A stretch of DNA of 19,511 nucleotides from Desulfobacteraceae bacterium (GTDB lineage: Bacteria; Desulfobacterota; Desulfobacteria; Desulfobacterales; SURF-15): positions 1 through 19,511 of the forward strand of contig QZKK01000234.1 in the NCBI GenBank assembly GCA_003599475.1. The letters are read 5' to 3'. Every line of letters starts with the position of its first letter. Position 1 is the stretch's first letter. The translations under genes and the position numbers were made by a program. Positions 1 to 7,953 of this stretch are shown piece by piece. Below the pieces are notes generated by a model. The model was given only the letters and a program-made list of their open reading frames with translations, searched no databases and was not told the origin of the DNA.

Positions 1-564
1 GAGGTGCCCGAGCGCTGCATCTCGGCTTCCCACACATTGGATGAAGGCGATTCGATCCGGCTCTTCGCCGTCTGAAGGCTTTATGACCTTCCCCTCGAAT
101 CTGAGCATCCGCTCCAGTTCCAGGGTGGTTACGACATTTGCAAACCGCCTGTATCCGAATGGTTTTCCGGTCGGATCGTACGTTTTAAAACCGGTTGCAA
201 ATACGACGGCGTCGGCTTCGATTCTCCTTTCTGAAGAGGGCGACGAATCGCTTCGCATCTCCGCAAGAAAGCGTCCGGTTGCATTGTTTTTTTCGAAACG
301 ATACACATGGCTTCGGAGCGAAACTTCGATATTCGGGTGCCGGTTCGTACGGTCGATCCTCTGCTCGACCAGGCAGGCCCCGCACTCGACGCATCGATCG
401 GTGGCTTTGCATGAAAACAGCGCCGCATGCCCTCCGAGTGAATCCTGCCTCTCGACAAGGATGACCGTATGACCGGAATCCGCCAGTTGCAGCGCAGCGG
501 TGATGCCTGAAATACCGCCGCCGACAACCAGGATCTGCTTTCGAGTACTCAAGTCCAAGAACAC
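1..564 (-). CDS. HdrA-like FAD/iron-sulfur oxidoreductase, N-terminal part (3' end beyond window)
   Basis: This reads as a member of the heterodisulfide reductase subunit A family, cytoplasmic flavoproteins that pass electrons between iron-sulfur partners and often bifurcate them. The visible 188 codons open with a Rossmann FAD motif (VGGGISG, residues 14-20) and an acidic strand end (LVERQ, 36-40). A cysteine cluster follows (C52, C58, C61, C64) at the place where HdrA binds a cluster, with HPNIEV just after it. Further on come the FAD-family ATGFKTYDP motif, then LELERML and FIQCVGSRD, all typical of HdrA. The start is uncertain. GTG at 564 follows the upstream stop codon directly. TTG at 552 has AGGTG nearby as a possible ribosome-binding site. 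It is probably co-transcribed with the PocR-domain gene upstream. The C-terminal ferredoxin region lies outside the window, so HdrA cannot be separated from relatives such as QmoA-type proteins. Family is well supported, partner and substrate unknown. Confidence 0.85.
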   Translation of the reverse strand, partial: MFLDLSTRKQILVVGGGISGITAALQLADSGHTVILVERQDSLGGHAALFSCKATDRCVECGACLVEQRIDRTNRHPNIEVSLRSHVYRFEKNNATGRFLAEMRSDSSPSSERRIEADAVVFATGFKTYDPTGKPFGYRRFANVVTTLELERMLRFEGKVIKPSDGEEPDRIAFIQCVGSRDAALGHL

Positions 565-1080
565 CTACGGTTTTTTTTCTCTGTAGCGATCGATCACTCG
601 CCGAAGACTCTTTTCAATGTGTTCTGCCAGCGATCTTGTATCTTCCATGGTGATGACGGGAATGTCCGCGGCGAGGTCTTGAATGGTTTTCTCGTCGATG
701 CCGGTGATTTTATTGATCAGGAACGTATCGACCTCGCCCTTTTCCAAGAGCCTGCCGCATCCGCCTGCGGCACCCAGGAATTCCCCGTCCATGAATATCG
801 GCACGATCATCTTCACGATGCCGGCGTCGCATTCTTCAATGACCGGACCTCTTTCCTGCTTTGCCTGGGCCGCAATATTCAGATGGGCGACGGCACAGAT
901 AAAGCTTTGGCCTTTATCGTTTGCCTTTACTTCAGGGCAGAGCCGGTTGACCCAGTTTTTATAAGGGGTGATGCGGATCCCGTCCGGGTCGAAGATATTC
1001 ATGTCCAGACCGGAGCGTCGATTCATCTCTCTTTCGAATTCCATCCATTCCTCGACCGTCATCAGATCCGTCAAATGCAT
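565..1080 (-). CDS. PocR ligand-binding domain protein
   Basis: A 171-residue protein that is almost entirely one PocR-type sensory domain. Features seen: MTVEEWMEFEREMNRRSG at the N-terminus, the NIFDPDGIRIT strand, conserved cysteines (C49, C62, C84), the ECDAGIVKMIVPIF stretch and a glycine-rich FLGAAGGCGRL loop near residue 105. This order is characteristic of PocR domains, which bind small ligands and are often fused to histidine kinases or DNA-binding domains. Here no output domain is attached, so it is a stand-alone sensor or carrier domain. The ATG is preceded by GAGGGG about 11 bases upstream. The stop codon abuts the GTG start of the HdrA-like gene, which implies translational coupling and a functional link to that redox protein. 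The ligand is not predictable from the sequence. Confidence 0.8.
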   Translation of the reverse strand: MHLTDLMTVEEWMEFEREMNRRSGLDMNIFDPDGIRITPYKNWVNRLCPEVKANDKGQSFICAVAHLNIAAQAKQERGPVIEECDAGIVKMIVPIFMDGEFLGAAGGCGRLLEKGEVDTFLINKITGIDEKTIQDLAADIPVITMEDTRSLAEHIEKSLRRVIDRYREKKP

Positions 1081-1146
1081 AAAGCTTTTATCCCCTCAAG
1101 CAGGTTCCACGGTTTGACAAGGGAACCGGAACGACCCAACCTTTCC

Positions 1147-1174
1147 TTGACTTCATATAGATTCTTGGTACAAT
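1147..1174 (+). promoter_or_regulatory. Possible sigma70 promoter pointing toward the tRNA and rpoH
   Basis: TTGACT and TACAAT are separated by 16 bases, so each hexamer has five of six consensus bases. A transcript from here would run antisense through the tRNA-Arg gene and could serve as a long leader for rpoH at 1432. No gene starts directly downstream. It may be a chance match. Confidence 0.28.
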
Positions 1175-1245
1175 ATCATCTTTAAAACGTCCGCCTAAAA
1201 AGGGCATATTTGGGAGTCGAGGTACCCTGAAATCCCAGCGCATCA

Positions 1246-1278
1246 ATAAAAATGGGGTTGAGAATCGCTCTCGACCCC
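1246..1278 (-). terminator. Rho-independent terminator of tRNA-Arg
   Basis: An inverted repeat at 1254-1263 and 1269-1278 forms a 10-bp stem with one G-T pair and a 5-base loop. On the minus strand it is followed by ATTTTTATT. It lies 11 bases beyond the tRNA 3' end, which fits intrinsic termination of the tRNA transcript. Confidence 0.75.
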
Positions 1279-1289
1279 CGGAGATGAGG

Positions 1290-1366
<77 letters not shown>

Positions 1367-1374
1367 GCAGAGGA

Positions 1375-1403
1375 TTTTTACCATAGGTTCCGGAAGCTGT
1401 CTA
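1375..1403 (-). promoter_or_regulatory. Possible promoter of tRNA-Arg
   Basis: On the minus strand TAGACA (1398-1403) and TAAAAA (1375-1380) are separated by 17 bases. Transcription would start a few bases upstream of the tRNA 5' end at 1366. Position and spacing fit; the hexamers are only moderate matches. Confidence 0.4.
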
Positions 1404-1431
1404 TAAAAAACCGAATGGAAGCACTGCCCTG

Positions 1432-2406
1432 ATGAAAACTGCTGAGAAGAAAGAAAATCCTGAGAGCGTTCAGGAACCCGAAAAGGAAGAGAGCCGAAAG
1501 GCGCCGGCTGCGGCGAAGAGCGAGGCCCCGGACAAGGCTCTGATCAAGTACGACCCGCTCCAGCGGTATTTGATGGAAATCAGCCAGTATAAGCTGCTGA
1601 CCCGGGAAGAAGAAATCAGCCTGGCAAAAAGAGTCCATGAACACGGGGATAAAGATGCCGCTTACCGGCTGGTTACCGCCAACTTGCGGCTTGTGGTTAA
1701 GATCGCGCTCGAATTCCAGCGGGTCTGGATGCAAAACCTGCTGGACCTGATTCAGGAGGGAAACATCGGACTCATGCAGGCGGTGGTCAAGTTCGATCCC
1801 TACAAGAACGTGAAGTTTTCATATTACGCCTCGTTCTGGATCAAGGCTTATATCCTGAAATTCATTATGGACAACTGGCGCCTGGTCAAAATCGGAACGA
1901 CCCAGGGGCAACGGAAGCTCTTTTTCAAGCTCAAAAAGGAAAAACAGAAGCTGATCGATCAGGGATTCGATCCGAAACCGAAGCTTCTTTCAGAACGACT
2001 TGGAGTGTCCGAACAGGAAATTGTTGACATGGATCAGCGGTTGGACGGCTGGGATGTCTCTCTGGATGCACCCTTGAAAGACGATTCGGATACCGAGCGA
2101 ATCGAATTTTTGAGCACCCAGGCCGAGTCCGCCGAAGACAAAGTGGCAAAAAAAGAGATGGAGGCTCTTTTGCATAGCAAAATTGCCGAATTCAGAAAAA
2201 AAATGACGAAAAGAGAGTTGGAAATTTTCGATCTCCGAATTTTCTCGGACAACCCTGTCACCCTGCAGGAAATCGGCGATCGATACGGGATATCCAGGGA
2301 GCGTGTACGGCAGATCGAGAAAAACGTGATAAAGAAAATGAGAGAGTTCTTCAAACGCGAAATACCCGATTTCAGGTCCTACACGGATGGCGCCTTGGCA
2401 GAATAG
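1432..2406 (+). CDS. rpoH: RNA polymerase sigma-32-type factor RpoH
   Basis: A 324-residue alternative sigma factor of the heat-shock class, which directs RNA polymerase to stress promoters. After a charged Lys/Glu/Ala-rich extension of about 40 residues comes the sigma70-family start (DPLQRYLMEISQYKLL, from about 41). Region 2 follows, with LVTANLRLVVKIA, LDLIQEGNIGLMQAV and the aromatic YYASFWIKAYI segment. The RpoH-specific box QRKLFFKL is at 160-167. Region 4 is at the C-terminus with a helix-turn-helix (VTLQEIGDRYGISRERVRQIE). The box and overall size separate it from RpoD and from sporulation sigmas. The N-terminal extension is longer than in E. coli RpoH (284 residues). The start at ATG 1432 has GGAAG upstream. 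It is divergent from the tRNA and is followed after 64 bases by a TPR lipoprotein gene. Those 64 bases hold a 7-bp hairpin (2412-2445) without a T-tract, so read-through is likely. Confidence 0.92.
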   Translation: MKTAEKKENPESVQEPEKEESRKAPAAAKSEAPDKALIKYDPLQRYLMEISQYKLLTREEEISLAKRVHEHGDKDAAYRLVTANLRLVVKIALEFQRVWMQNLLDLIQEGNIGLMQAVVKFDPYKNVKFSYYASFWIKAYILKFIMDNWRLVKIGTTQGQRKLFFKLKKEKQKLIDQGFDPKPKLLSERLGVSEQEIVDMDQRLDGWDVSLDAPLKDDSDTERIEFLSTQAESAEDKVAKKEMEALLHSKIAEFRKKMTKRELEIFDLRIFSDNPVTLQEIGDRYGISRERVRQIEKNVIKKMREFFKREIPDFRSYTDGALAE

Positions 2407-2470
2407 GCTGATTGCCCGTTTTTCGATGATCGCCCCCTCGGGCAAAACCGGAGTATAGGATAGGATTTAA

Positions 2471-4261
2471 ATGAAAATTCGAACCATCATTCTGTCTATC
2501 ATTGCAATCCCCCTCATCGGATGCACGTCGGATCGTCAACGCATCGAAGCGCCCAAAACCACTCCGACCCCTAACGCGGTGTTGTCCCCCGTTCCCAAAG
2601 ACGCGTCCGCGCCGACCTCCGAGGCGACGTCATTTTCAACCCCCGGAGCGGAATCGTCCGCATGGCCCAAACCTGCCGGATCTTATTATTATTACATGGA
2701 AGCGCATCTTCAACAGCGGAAGAACAACCCGGAAAAGGCCATGGAGTTTCTGAACCGGGCCATGGAACTGGACCCTGAATCCAGGTTTCTAAAGAAAGAG
2801 TCGGCCCTTTTGAATATTCAGCAGAAAAACAACAAACGCGCTCTTGAAATCGTGGAGGCGCTCGTCAAAGAGGGCGACGATGTCGAAATGATGTTGCTGT
2901 ACGGCCGCCTGAAGCATGCAGCGAAACAGATGGACGCAGCAAAAGAGATCTATGAAAAGGTGCTGGCCAAAGACCCGAAGCAGGAAAATGCCTATATGAT
3001 ACTGGGCAGCATCTACATGGATGAAAAAAAATACGATCGTGCATACGAGATTTACCGGAGGCTGGTTGAACACTTCCCGGCCTCCTACATCGGGCATTAC
3101 TTCATCGGGAAAATCCATTCCGAACGAGGCGATCTGGCGGCTGCGGAAAAAGCCTACAAGAGAACGCTTGAGCTGCAGCCCGAGCTGGAAGAGCCTCTGA
3201 TCGGGCTGGTCGAGATTTACAAGTCCCTGGGACAGACGGAGAAGGTCGTCGAAACCTATCAGGAACTCATCGGAAACAATTCAGACAATATCGGGGCGGT
3301 TCTGGAATTCGGTTTGTATCGGGATGCTCTTGGAGATCGCGAAGCCGCAGAAAAGCTGCTGAAACCCCTGGGAGAGGAAAGCCTCAGCGATACGAACATC
3401 ATTCAGAAGATCGTTCAGATGTACCTCAATCCCAAAAAGTACAAAGAGGCGCTCACGATTCTCAATTATATGACCGATGAAGGACCCGGCAGTTCCGATC
3501 TTCACTACCTGCTCGGCGTGGCCTGCAGCGGCCTCGAAAAGGATCAGGAGGCGACGGTTCATTTTCAGAAAGTGGAGCCGGGATCCCGGTTTTACTCGAA
3601 TGCCGTCGTTCATATTGCCTTCGCTTACCAGGAGCAGGGAGATACGAACAAGGCGATCCGTTTTTTAACGGAGGCAAGAAAAAACCTGCCGGAAGACCCT
3701 GATGTCTTGCTTTACCTGGGGTCTTTCTACGAGGAGATCGAGGATTTCGAAAAAGCCGCAGAAACCCTTCAAGAAGGGATCCAGTTGGATCCGAAGCATG
3801 TGCGCCTCCATTTTCGCTTAGGCGTCGTCAACGACAAATGGGGTCGAAAATCGGAATCCATCGAGATCATGAAAAAAGTCATTCAACTCGATCCGCAGAA
3901 TGCAAACGCATTGAATTACCTTGGCTACACCTATGCGGATTCCGGAGAAAATCTGGAAGAAGCCGAACGGCTTATCCGGGAGGCGTTGAAGTATAAACCG
4001 GAGGACGGATACATCACCGATAGTCTGGCCTGGGTCTATTATAAGATGGGGTCTTATGGGAAGGCGGTGGAACTTCTCGAGAAAGCGGTCCTGCTGGTCC
4101 CGGACGATCCGATCATTCTCGAGCACCTTGGAGATGCATACCTTAAGATCGACGATCGTGCAAAGGCCCTGGAGTCCTATCGAAGATCCCTGCTGCACAA
4201 AAAGAAGGACAAGGGGGAAATCGAGAAGAAGATCGAGACGCTGACCGGCAGGGGAATCTAA
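2471..4261 (+). CDS. TPR-repeat lipoprotein
   Basis: A 596-residue exported lipoprotein. The N-terminus is a lipoprotein signal peptide ending in the lipobox LIGC with the acylated cysteine at residue 18. A Pro/Thr/Ser-rich linker follows to about residue 68. From about 70 to the end the protein is a continuous array of tetratricopeptide helices, recognisable by repeated A-x4-Y and LxxxPE/LDP elements such as AMELDPES, GIQLDPKH and VIQLDPQN. No enzymatic motif is seen, so its likely role is a protein-protein scaffold at the outer membrane. AGGATAGGATTTAA precedes the ATG and gives a good ribosome-binding site. The next gene, another lipoprotein, begins 5 bases after the stop, so the two are almost certainly co-translated partners. 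A link to lipoprotein or envelope assembly is inferred from that pairing only. Confidence 0.85.
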   Translation: MKIRTIILSIIAIPLIGCTSDRQRIEAPKTTPTPNAVLSPVPKDASAPTSEATSFSTPGAESSAWPKPAGSYYYYMEAHLQQRKNNPEKAMEFLNRAMELDPESRFLKKESALLNIQQKNNKRALEIVEALVKEGDDVEMMLLYGRLKHAAKQMDAAKEIYEKVLAKDPKQENAYMILGSIYMDEKKYDRAYEIYRRLVEHFPASYIGHYFIGKIHSERGDLAAAEKAYKRTLELQPELEEPLIGLVEIYKSLGQTEKVVETYQELIGNNSDNIGAVLEFGLYRDALGDREAAEKLLKPLGEESLSDTNIIQKIVQMYLNPKKYKEALTILNYMTDEGPGSSDLHYLLGVACSGLEKDQEATVHFQKVEPGSRFYSNAVVHIAFAYQEQGDTNKAIRFLTEARKNLPEDPDVLLYLGSFYEEIEDFEKAAETLQEGIQLDPKHVRLHFRLGVVNDKWGRKSESIEIMKKVIQLDPQNANALNYLGYTYADSGENLEEAERLIREALKYKPEDGYITDSLAWVYYKMGSYGKAVELLEKAVLLVPDDPIILEHLGDAYLKIDDRAKALESYRRSLLHKKKDKGEIEKKIETLTGRGI

Positions 4262-4266
4262 AGGAC

Positions 4267-5082
4267 ATGATCCGTCTTTCCGCCGTCTTCATCTGCATCG
4301 CAACCCTTTCTCTCCTCGGCTGCGGCGCCGTGATCCAGAGGACGGATAAGGGATCTGAAGAAAATTTCGCACTTGTTTCCGAACTCGTCCATCGCAATGA
4401 ATCCCTGAAATCGTTTAAAGGGATCGGGGAGGCGACCCTTCGCAAAGAGGGGCGCAGCTATTTCGGACGACTGGCGTGGGCCGGATCGGACCCCGATAAA
4501 TTGCGAGTGGAGATCCTCGGTGCTCCCGGACAGCCGAAGGTGGGGTTTTCCAGCGACGGCGCCCGGGTTTACTATTTCGATTCCAACGGCAAGGGATCCA
4601 CCGTAAAACAGATTTCCGCAAAAAATCCGGATCTTGAGAGATTCATTGCCGTTTCGATTACTTCCTCGGAAGTCGTTTCGTTTTTGGCAGGTCGTTTACC
4701 GAATTACAGCCCCCAAAGGGTACGAATGTCTGTGGACCCGAACGGTGACGGATATATCGTCGCCTTGAACCCAAGGTGGTGGCAGACCGATCGTCAGGAG
4801 ATTTTTTTAGATTCGAAAAAGAGGGATATCCGAAAAATCGAAAATTACAGCGGAACAGACCTTTCTTATCGCGTCGAGTTTCCAAAAATGCAGACACTTG
4901 AAGGATACCGGGTACCGTCGGAGATGAGGATTTCGGATGCAGACGGAAACTATTTCATGCTGAGAATCGATCGTTATTGGGCAAACGCTACGACTTCTCC
5001 GGATCTTTTCAGGCTGGAAACGCCGCAGGATGCAGAGCGGAAACCATTTTCCGGAGAACGCGGTTCCGGTTCCACTCCATAG
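4267..5082 (+). CDS. LolB/DUF4292-like outer-membrane lipoprotein
   Basis: A 271-residue lipoprotein with a signal peptide ending in LLGC (acylated C19). The mature part has alternating hydrophobic and polar beta strands typical of the half-barrel fold shared by LolA/LolB and DUF4292 proteins. It contains a LKSFKGIGEATLRKEGRSYF-type opening (residues about 48-67), a LRVEILGAPGQPKVGF strand pair and an IEKNYSG/YRVEFPKMQ-type C-terminal sheet. Such proteins bind lipids or lipoproteins in the periplasm, but no specific ligand can be assigned. AAGGAC directly precedes the ATG. It follows the TPR lipoprotein by 5 bases and probably acts with it. The next gene, Mut7-C, starts 44 bases after its stop. 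The family assignment comes from fold-level pattern and context rather than a diagnostic motif. Confidence 0.65.
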   Translation: MIRLSAVFICIATLSLLGCGAVIQRTDKGSEENFALVSELVHRNESLKSFKGIGEATLRKEGRSYFGRLAWAGSDPDKLRVEILGAPGQPKVGFSSDGARVYYFDSNGKGSTVKQISAKNPDLERFIAVSITSSEVVSFLAGRLPNYSPQRVRMSVDPNGDGYIVALNPRWWQTDRQEIFLDSKKRDIRKIENYSGTDLSYRVEFPKMQTLEGYRVPSEMRISDADGNYFMLRIDRYWANATTSPDLFRLETPQDAERKPFSGERGSGSTP

Positions 5083-5126
5083 GGTGGAAAGAGAGGACGT
5101 CGTTTTCGATATCGATTCAATTGGCT

Positions 5127-5609
5127 ATGCCGATGCGTATCCGGTTTGTCGCGGACGATACATTGGGGAAACTGGCCAAGTGGCTCCGTATGCTGGGGTT
5201 CGATACCATATACCGGAGAGAGCCATCCAGAAGCGGACCGCTTGAGACGGATCGAATCCGCTTAACCCGAACCCGATCCCGAAATCGTCGAATCCCGGAA
5301 AATCTCCGCCCCGATCGCATCCTGATGATTCAATCCGATCACTACACCGAACAACTCGATCAGGTGATTCGGGAGCTCGGCCTGAGGTGGGAAGACGTTC
5401 ACCCATTTACCCGATGTCTCCGGTGCAACACCATGCTCGGGCAGATATCAAGGGAGGATGCATCGGGGAAGGTGCCGGACTATGTGTGGGAAACGCACGA
5501 CCGATTCCAGCGATGTAGCGATTGCGGCCGCATCTACTGGCCGGGGAGTCATTTGGGACAGGGGATGAAAAGGATTCGAAAGCTTTTCGAAAAGACAAGC
5601 CAGGGTTGA
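5127..5609 (+). CDS. Mut7-C RNase/PIN-like domain protein with zinc ribbon
   Basis: A 160-residue protein matching the Mut7-C family, a PIN-like nuclease domain followed by a zinc ribbon. The N-terminus reads RFVADDTLGKLAKWLRMLGF, the classic family opening with its acidic pair. The middle contains DRILMIQSDHYTEQLDQVI. The C-terminus has two CxxC knuckles (CLRC and CSDC) and the family signature RIYWPGSH. ATG 5127 was chosen because homology begins there; ATG 5133 is an alternative, and in-frame codons further upstream overlap the preceding lipoprotein gene. The segment between the first helix and the LTR strand (about residues 31-43) looks several residues short and acid-poor. The usual LTRD motif reads LTRT. 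Catalytic capacity is therefore doubtful. A hairpin terminator follows at 5622. Confidence 0.82.
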   Translation: MPMRIRFVADDTLGKLAKWLRMLGFDTIYRREPSRSGPLETDRIRLTRTRSRNRRIPENLRPDRILMIQSDHYTEQLDQVIRELGLRWEDVHPFTRCLRCNTMLGQISREDASGKVPDYVWETHDRFQRCSDCGRIYWPGSHLGQGMKRIRKLFEKTSQG

Positions 5610-5621
5610 AATCCATACCCG

Positions 5622-5643
5622 AAAGCTCCGACCGGAGCTTTTT
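5622..5643 (+). terminator. Rho-independent terminator after the Mut7-C gene
   Basis: AAAGCTCC (5622-5629) and GGAGCTTT (5634-5641) form an 8-bp stem with loop GACC, and the stem runs into a T-tract. It lies 13 bases after the Mut7-C stop and probably ends the rpoH-to-Mut7-C transcript. Confidence 0.65.
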
Positions 5644-5679
5644 GGATAGTCGTATTGATTTGAACGGAACGAATTGAAA

Positions 5680-6849
5680 ATGGAGAAATTCGATCGCAGG
5701 CTCCTACAGGGGATCCAGGCGGCGTTGAACCGGCGGGAAGCCGATATTCTTTCTTCGGTTGCAACATTCAGCAACTCCGGCATCCGGCGATGTGCCGAAA
5801 AGACTCTCAAAGACGGATACCGTCAGACTTTTTCCGTGGATGTTGACCGGATCCTGCATTCCCGGGCATATACGCGGTACATCGACAAGACTCAAGTGTT
5901 TTATCTGATCCAGCACGACCACATTACCCATCGCGTCCTCCATGTCCAGCTTGTTTCAAAAATATCACGTACCATCGGGCGATTCCTGGGTCTGAACGAA
6001 GATCTGATCGAGGCCATCGCCTTGGGCCACGACATCGGACATACCCCTTTCGGCCACGACGGGGAAAGAATCCTCTCCCGGCTCTGCCGGGCACACGGCA
6101 TCGGGTACTTCCAGCACAACGTGCAGAGCGTACAGTTCCTGGATCGCGTCGAACGCAAAGGCAAAGGATGGAATCTCTGTCTGCAGACGCTGGACGGAAT
6201 TCTGTGCCATGATGGTGAAATACATAATCAACTGCTCAAACCGGAAGGAATCAAAAGCTTCGAGTCCCTCGAAGCGGAGGCTTCCCGGAAAAAGGTAAAT
6301 CCAGGCCTTGAGCTGATGCCGATGACGCTGGAAGGATGTGTCGTCCGGATGGCGGATACCATCAGCTATGTGGGTAGAGACATCGAAGATGCCATCCGGC
6401 TGGGAATGATCGATCGATCCGAGCTTCCGAAAGACGCGGTTGAGGTGCTGGGAAATACCAATGGAACCATCGTTTTCAATCTGGTCACGGATATCATTCA
6501 GAACAGCTACCGGAAGGATCACATCGCTTTCAGCGGGGAGGTCTCAGCAGCCTTGAAGCGTTTCAAACAGTTCAACCTCGATCGGATCTATCTGAACCCC
6601 CGCGTCAAACAGCACCTGGATGTCATTTCCGACCTGTTCGAAAGATTGTTCGACCGCTACCTGGAAGATATCGAGAAAGAAAACCGCTCTTCGGTCATCT
6701 TTTCAGGATTTCTATCCGATATGTCTCCTGAATACACGCAACGGCAATCGAAGGAGGAGATTGTGCGCGACTTCATTGCGGGTATGACCGATCACTATTT
6801 CCTCCGGCAGTGCCCGGAATGTCTGCGCCCCCAGCCGAAAATCCCCTGA
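5680..6849 (+). CDS. dGTPase-like HD-domain dNTP triphosphohydrolase
   Basis: A 389-residue cytosolic enzyme of the deoxyguanosinetriphosphate triphosphohydrolase family, which cleaves dNTPs to deoxynucleoside and triphosphate and so limits nucleotide pools. The N-terminal DRILHSRAYTRYIDKTQVF segment is the family hallmark. The metal-binding HD residues are visible: H84 in ITHRVLH, H117-D118 in LGHDIGHTPFGH, and D226 in MADTISYVGRDIEDA. A cysteine-containing tail (CPEC) ends the protein. ATG 5680 was chosen; an in-frame TTG at 5674 adds only two residues. The gene starts after a terminator and so probably has its own promoter, though none is clear. Its stop codon lies inside the first unit of a 7-base tandem repeat. 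Whether it prefers dGTP or acts on dNTPs generally cannot be told. Confidence 0.9.
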   Translation: MEKFDRRLLQGIQAALNRREADILSSVATFSNSGIRRCAEKTLKDGYRQTFSVDVDRILHSRAYTRYIDKTQVFYLIQHDHITHRVLHVQLVSKISRTIGRFLGLNEDLIEAIALGHDIGHTPFGHDGERILSRLCRAHGIGYFQHNVQSVQFLDRVERKGKGWNLCLQTLDGILCHDGEIHNQLLKPEGIKSFESLEAEASRKKVNPGLELMPMTLEGCVVRMADTISYVGRDIEDAIRLGMIDRSELPKDAVEVLGNTNGTIVFNLVTDIIQNSYRKDHIAFSGEVSAALKRFKQFNLDRIYLNPRVKQHLDVISDLFERLFDRYLEDIEKENRSSVIFSGFLSDMSPEYTQRQSKEEIVRDFIAGMTDHYFLRQCPECLRPQPKIP

Positions 6850-6875
6850 ACACTGAACGCTGAACACTGAACACT
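6846..6875. repeat. 7-base tandem repeat (CTGAACA) x 4.3
   Basis: Units CTGAACA, CTGAACG, CTGAACA and CTGAACA are followed by a partial CT. The TGA stop codon of the dGTPase gene (6847-6849) is part of the first unit, so the array starts exactly at the gene end. It occupies the first part of the 111-base gap before the HIT gene. Confidence 0.9.
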
Positions 6876-6960
6876 CCCCTCGGCGGGACCAAAAAAAGGT
6901 TGAGTTTTCACTTTAAAAAGGGTAAGCATTTGCAGAATATCAACCGAGGCGAAGCTTCCG

Positions 6961-7449
6961 ATGAAAACGATTTGGGCACCCTGGCGGATCGAATATATTC
7001 TGAACAATGAGAACGATCAGGCGTGCATTTTCTGCAAAGCCCTGGGAGCTGCCGACGATCTGACGCTTTACAAGGGCGATCTGGTCATGGTCGTGATGAA
7101 CAAGTTTCCTTATACCAACGGGCATCTGCTGGTGGCCCCCAACCGCCACCTCCCGGGTCTCGATGAGCTGAATCGGGAAGAGATGGAGGTTATTTTTGCC
7201 ACCATCCGCGCATCGGTCGCCGTTCTAAAATCGGTGATGAAGCCGGATGGATTCAACATCGGGCTGAATCTGGGGAAGGTTGCCGGTGCCGGAGTCGAGG
7301 ACCATCTGCATTTTCATATCGTCCCTCGCTGGTTCGGGGACGTCAATGCGCTGACCGTCCTTGCCGATGTGCGCGTCATCCCTGAGCACATGAAAGCGAC
7401 ATATGACAAGTTGAAACCGCAGTTCGAGAAACTCGGGAAGAAAATTTGA
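6961..7449 (+). CDS. HIT-family nucleotide hydrolase/transferase
   Basis: A 162-residue histidine-triad protein. The catalytic triad motif HLHFHIVPRW is present (H115, H117, H119). An N-terminal zinc knuckle half (C22-x2-C25 in CIFC) and the conserved NKFPYTNGHLLVAPNRH stretch follow the layout of the Ap4A-phosphorylase-like/HIT branch. Such enzymes cleave or transfer the alpha-phosphate of nucleotidyl compounds such as diadenosine polyphosphates and AMP-lysine. The exact substrate is not visible. GAGG lies about 13 bases before ATG 6961. The gene is followed after 18 bases by a LapA-domain membrane protein gene, so the two are likely co-transcribed. Confidence 0.9.
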   Translation: MKTIWAPWRIEYILNNENDQACIFCKALGAADDLTLYKGDLVMVVMNKFPYTNGHLLVAPNRHLPGLDELNREEMEVIFATIRASVAVLKSVMKPDGFNIGLNLGKVAGAGVEDHLHFHIVPRWFGDVNALTVLADVRVIPEHMKATYDKLKPQFEKLGKKI

Positions 7450-7467
7450 CTCTGAAAGGCAGGTAAA

Positions 7468-7953
7468 ATGAGCAAAGTAAGAACCGGTATATGGATTCTT
7501 GTATTCATCCTTCTGATGTTGCTCTTTTTTCAAAACCAGTCGATCTTCCTCGCTCAACGCTCGCTGCGGCTTAACCTCTATTTCGCAAACTACCAGACAC
7601 CCGAGCTTTACGAAGGTCTTTTTTTTCTGGCTTCTCTGGTGATCGGTTACCTGATTGCCTATCTCTTCAGCCTTGGGGAGCGTTTCAAGGCAAGGAGAAC
7701 CATCCGGCAACTGGCTTCAGCCAATGACTCTCAACGACAAGAGATTGCTTCCTTAAGAAACCAGGTTCAGGATCTGATGAAATTATCGGCTCCAAAATCG
7801 TCATCGGAAATGCCGGTCGACCCGGCAGCCCCTGAACGGATCCGATATCCGGAGCCCCCCCCGGGAGATCCGAATGCAGTTGCCGCGACCGAAGAAATTC
7901 TTCCGGTTGAACCCGAAAAGCCAGAGGATACCCGCAAGAAAAATAGAAGTTGA
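7468..7953 (+). CDS. LapA-domain (DUF1049) inner-membrane protein
   Basis: A 161-residue membrane protein. Two hydrophobic helices are at about residues 7-22 (GIWILVFILLMLLFF) and 47-66 (EGLFFLASLVIGYLIAYLF). The NQ pair after helix 1 and the LGERFKARR basic stretch after helix 2 are typical of LapA/DUF1049 proteins. A short coiled coil (about 75-108) and a Pro/Glu-rich, probably disordered tail follow. In enterobacteria LapA is tied to lipopolysaccharide assembly and FtsH control; that role here is inference from the family. AAAGGCAGGT precedes the ATG. It follows the HIT gene by 18 bases and is separated from mutS by a terminator-like hairpin. Confidence 0.82.
   Translation: MSKVRTGIWILVFILLMLLFFQNQSIFLAQRSLRLNLYFANYQTPELYEGLFFLASLVIGYLIAYLFSLGERFKARRTIRQLASANDSQRQEIASLRNQVQDLMKLSAPKSSSEMPVDPAAPERIRYPEPPPGDPNAVAATEEILPVEPEKPEDTRKKNRS

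Noticed and set aside
2412..2445. Hairpin (TTGCCCG and CGGGCAA) between rpoH and the TPR lipoprotein gene
   Set aside because: The stem is 7 bp with a 20-base loop and no T-tract on either strand, so it is not supported as a terminator.
4977..5126. 50-residue upstream extension of the Mut7-C protein
   Set aside because: It overlaps the lipoprotein gene, and family similarity begins only at ATG 5127 or 5133.
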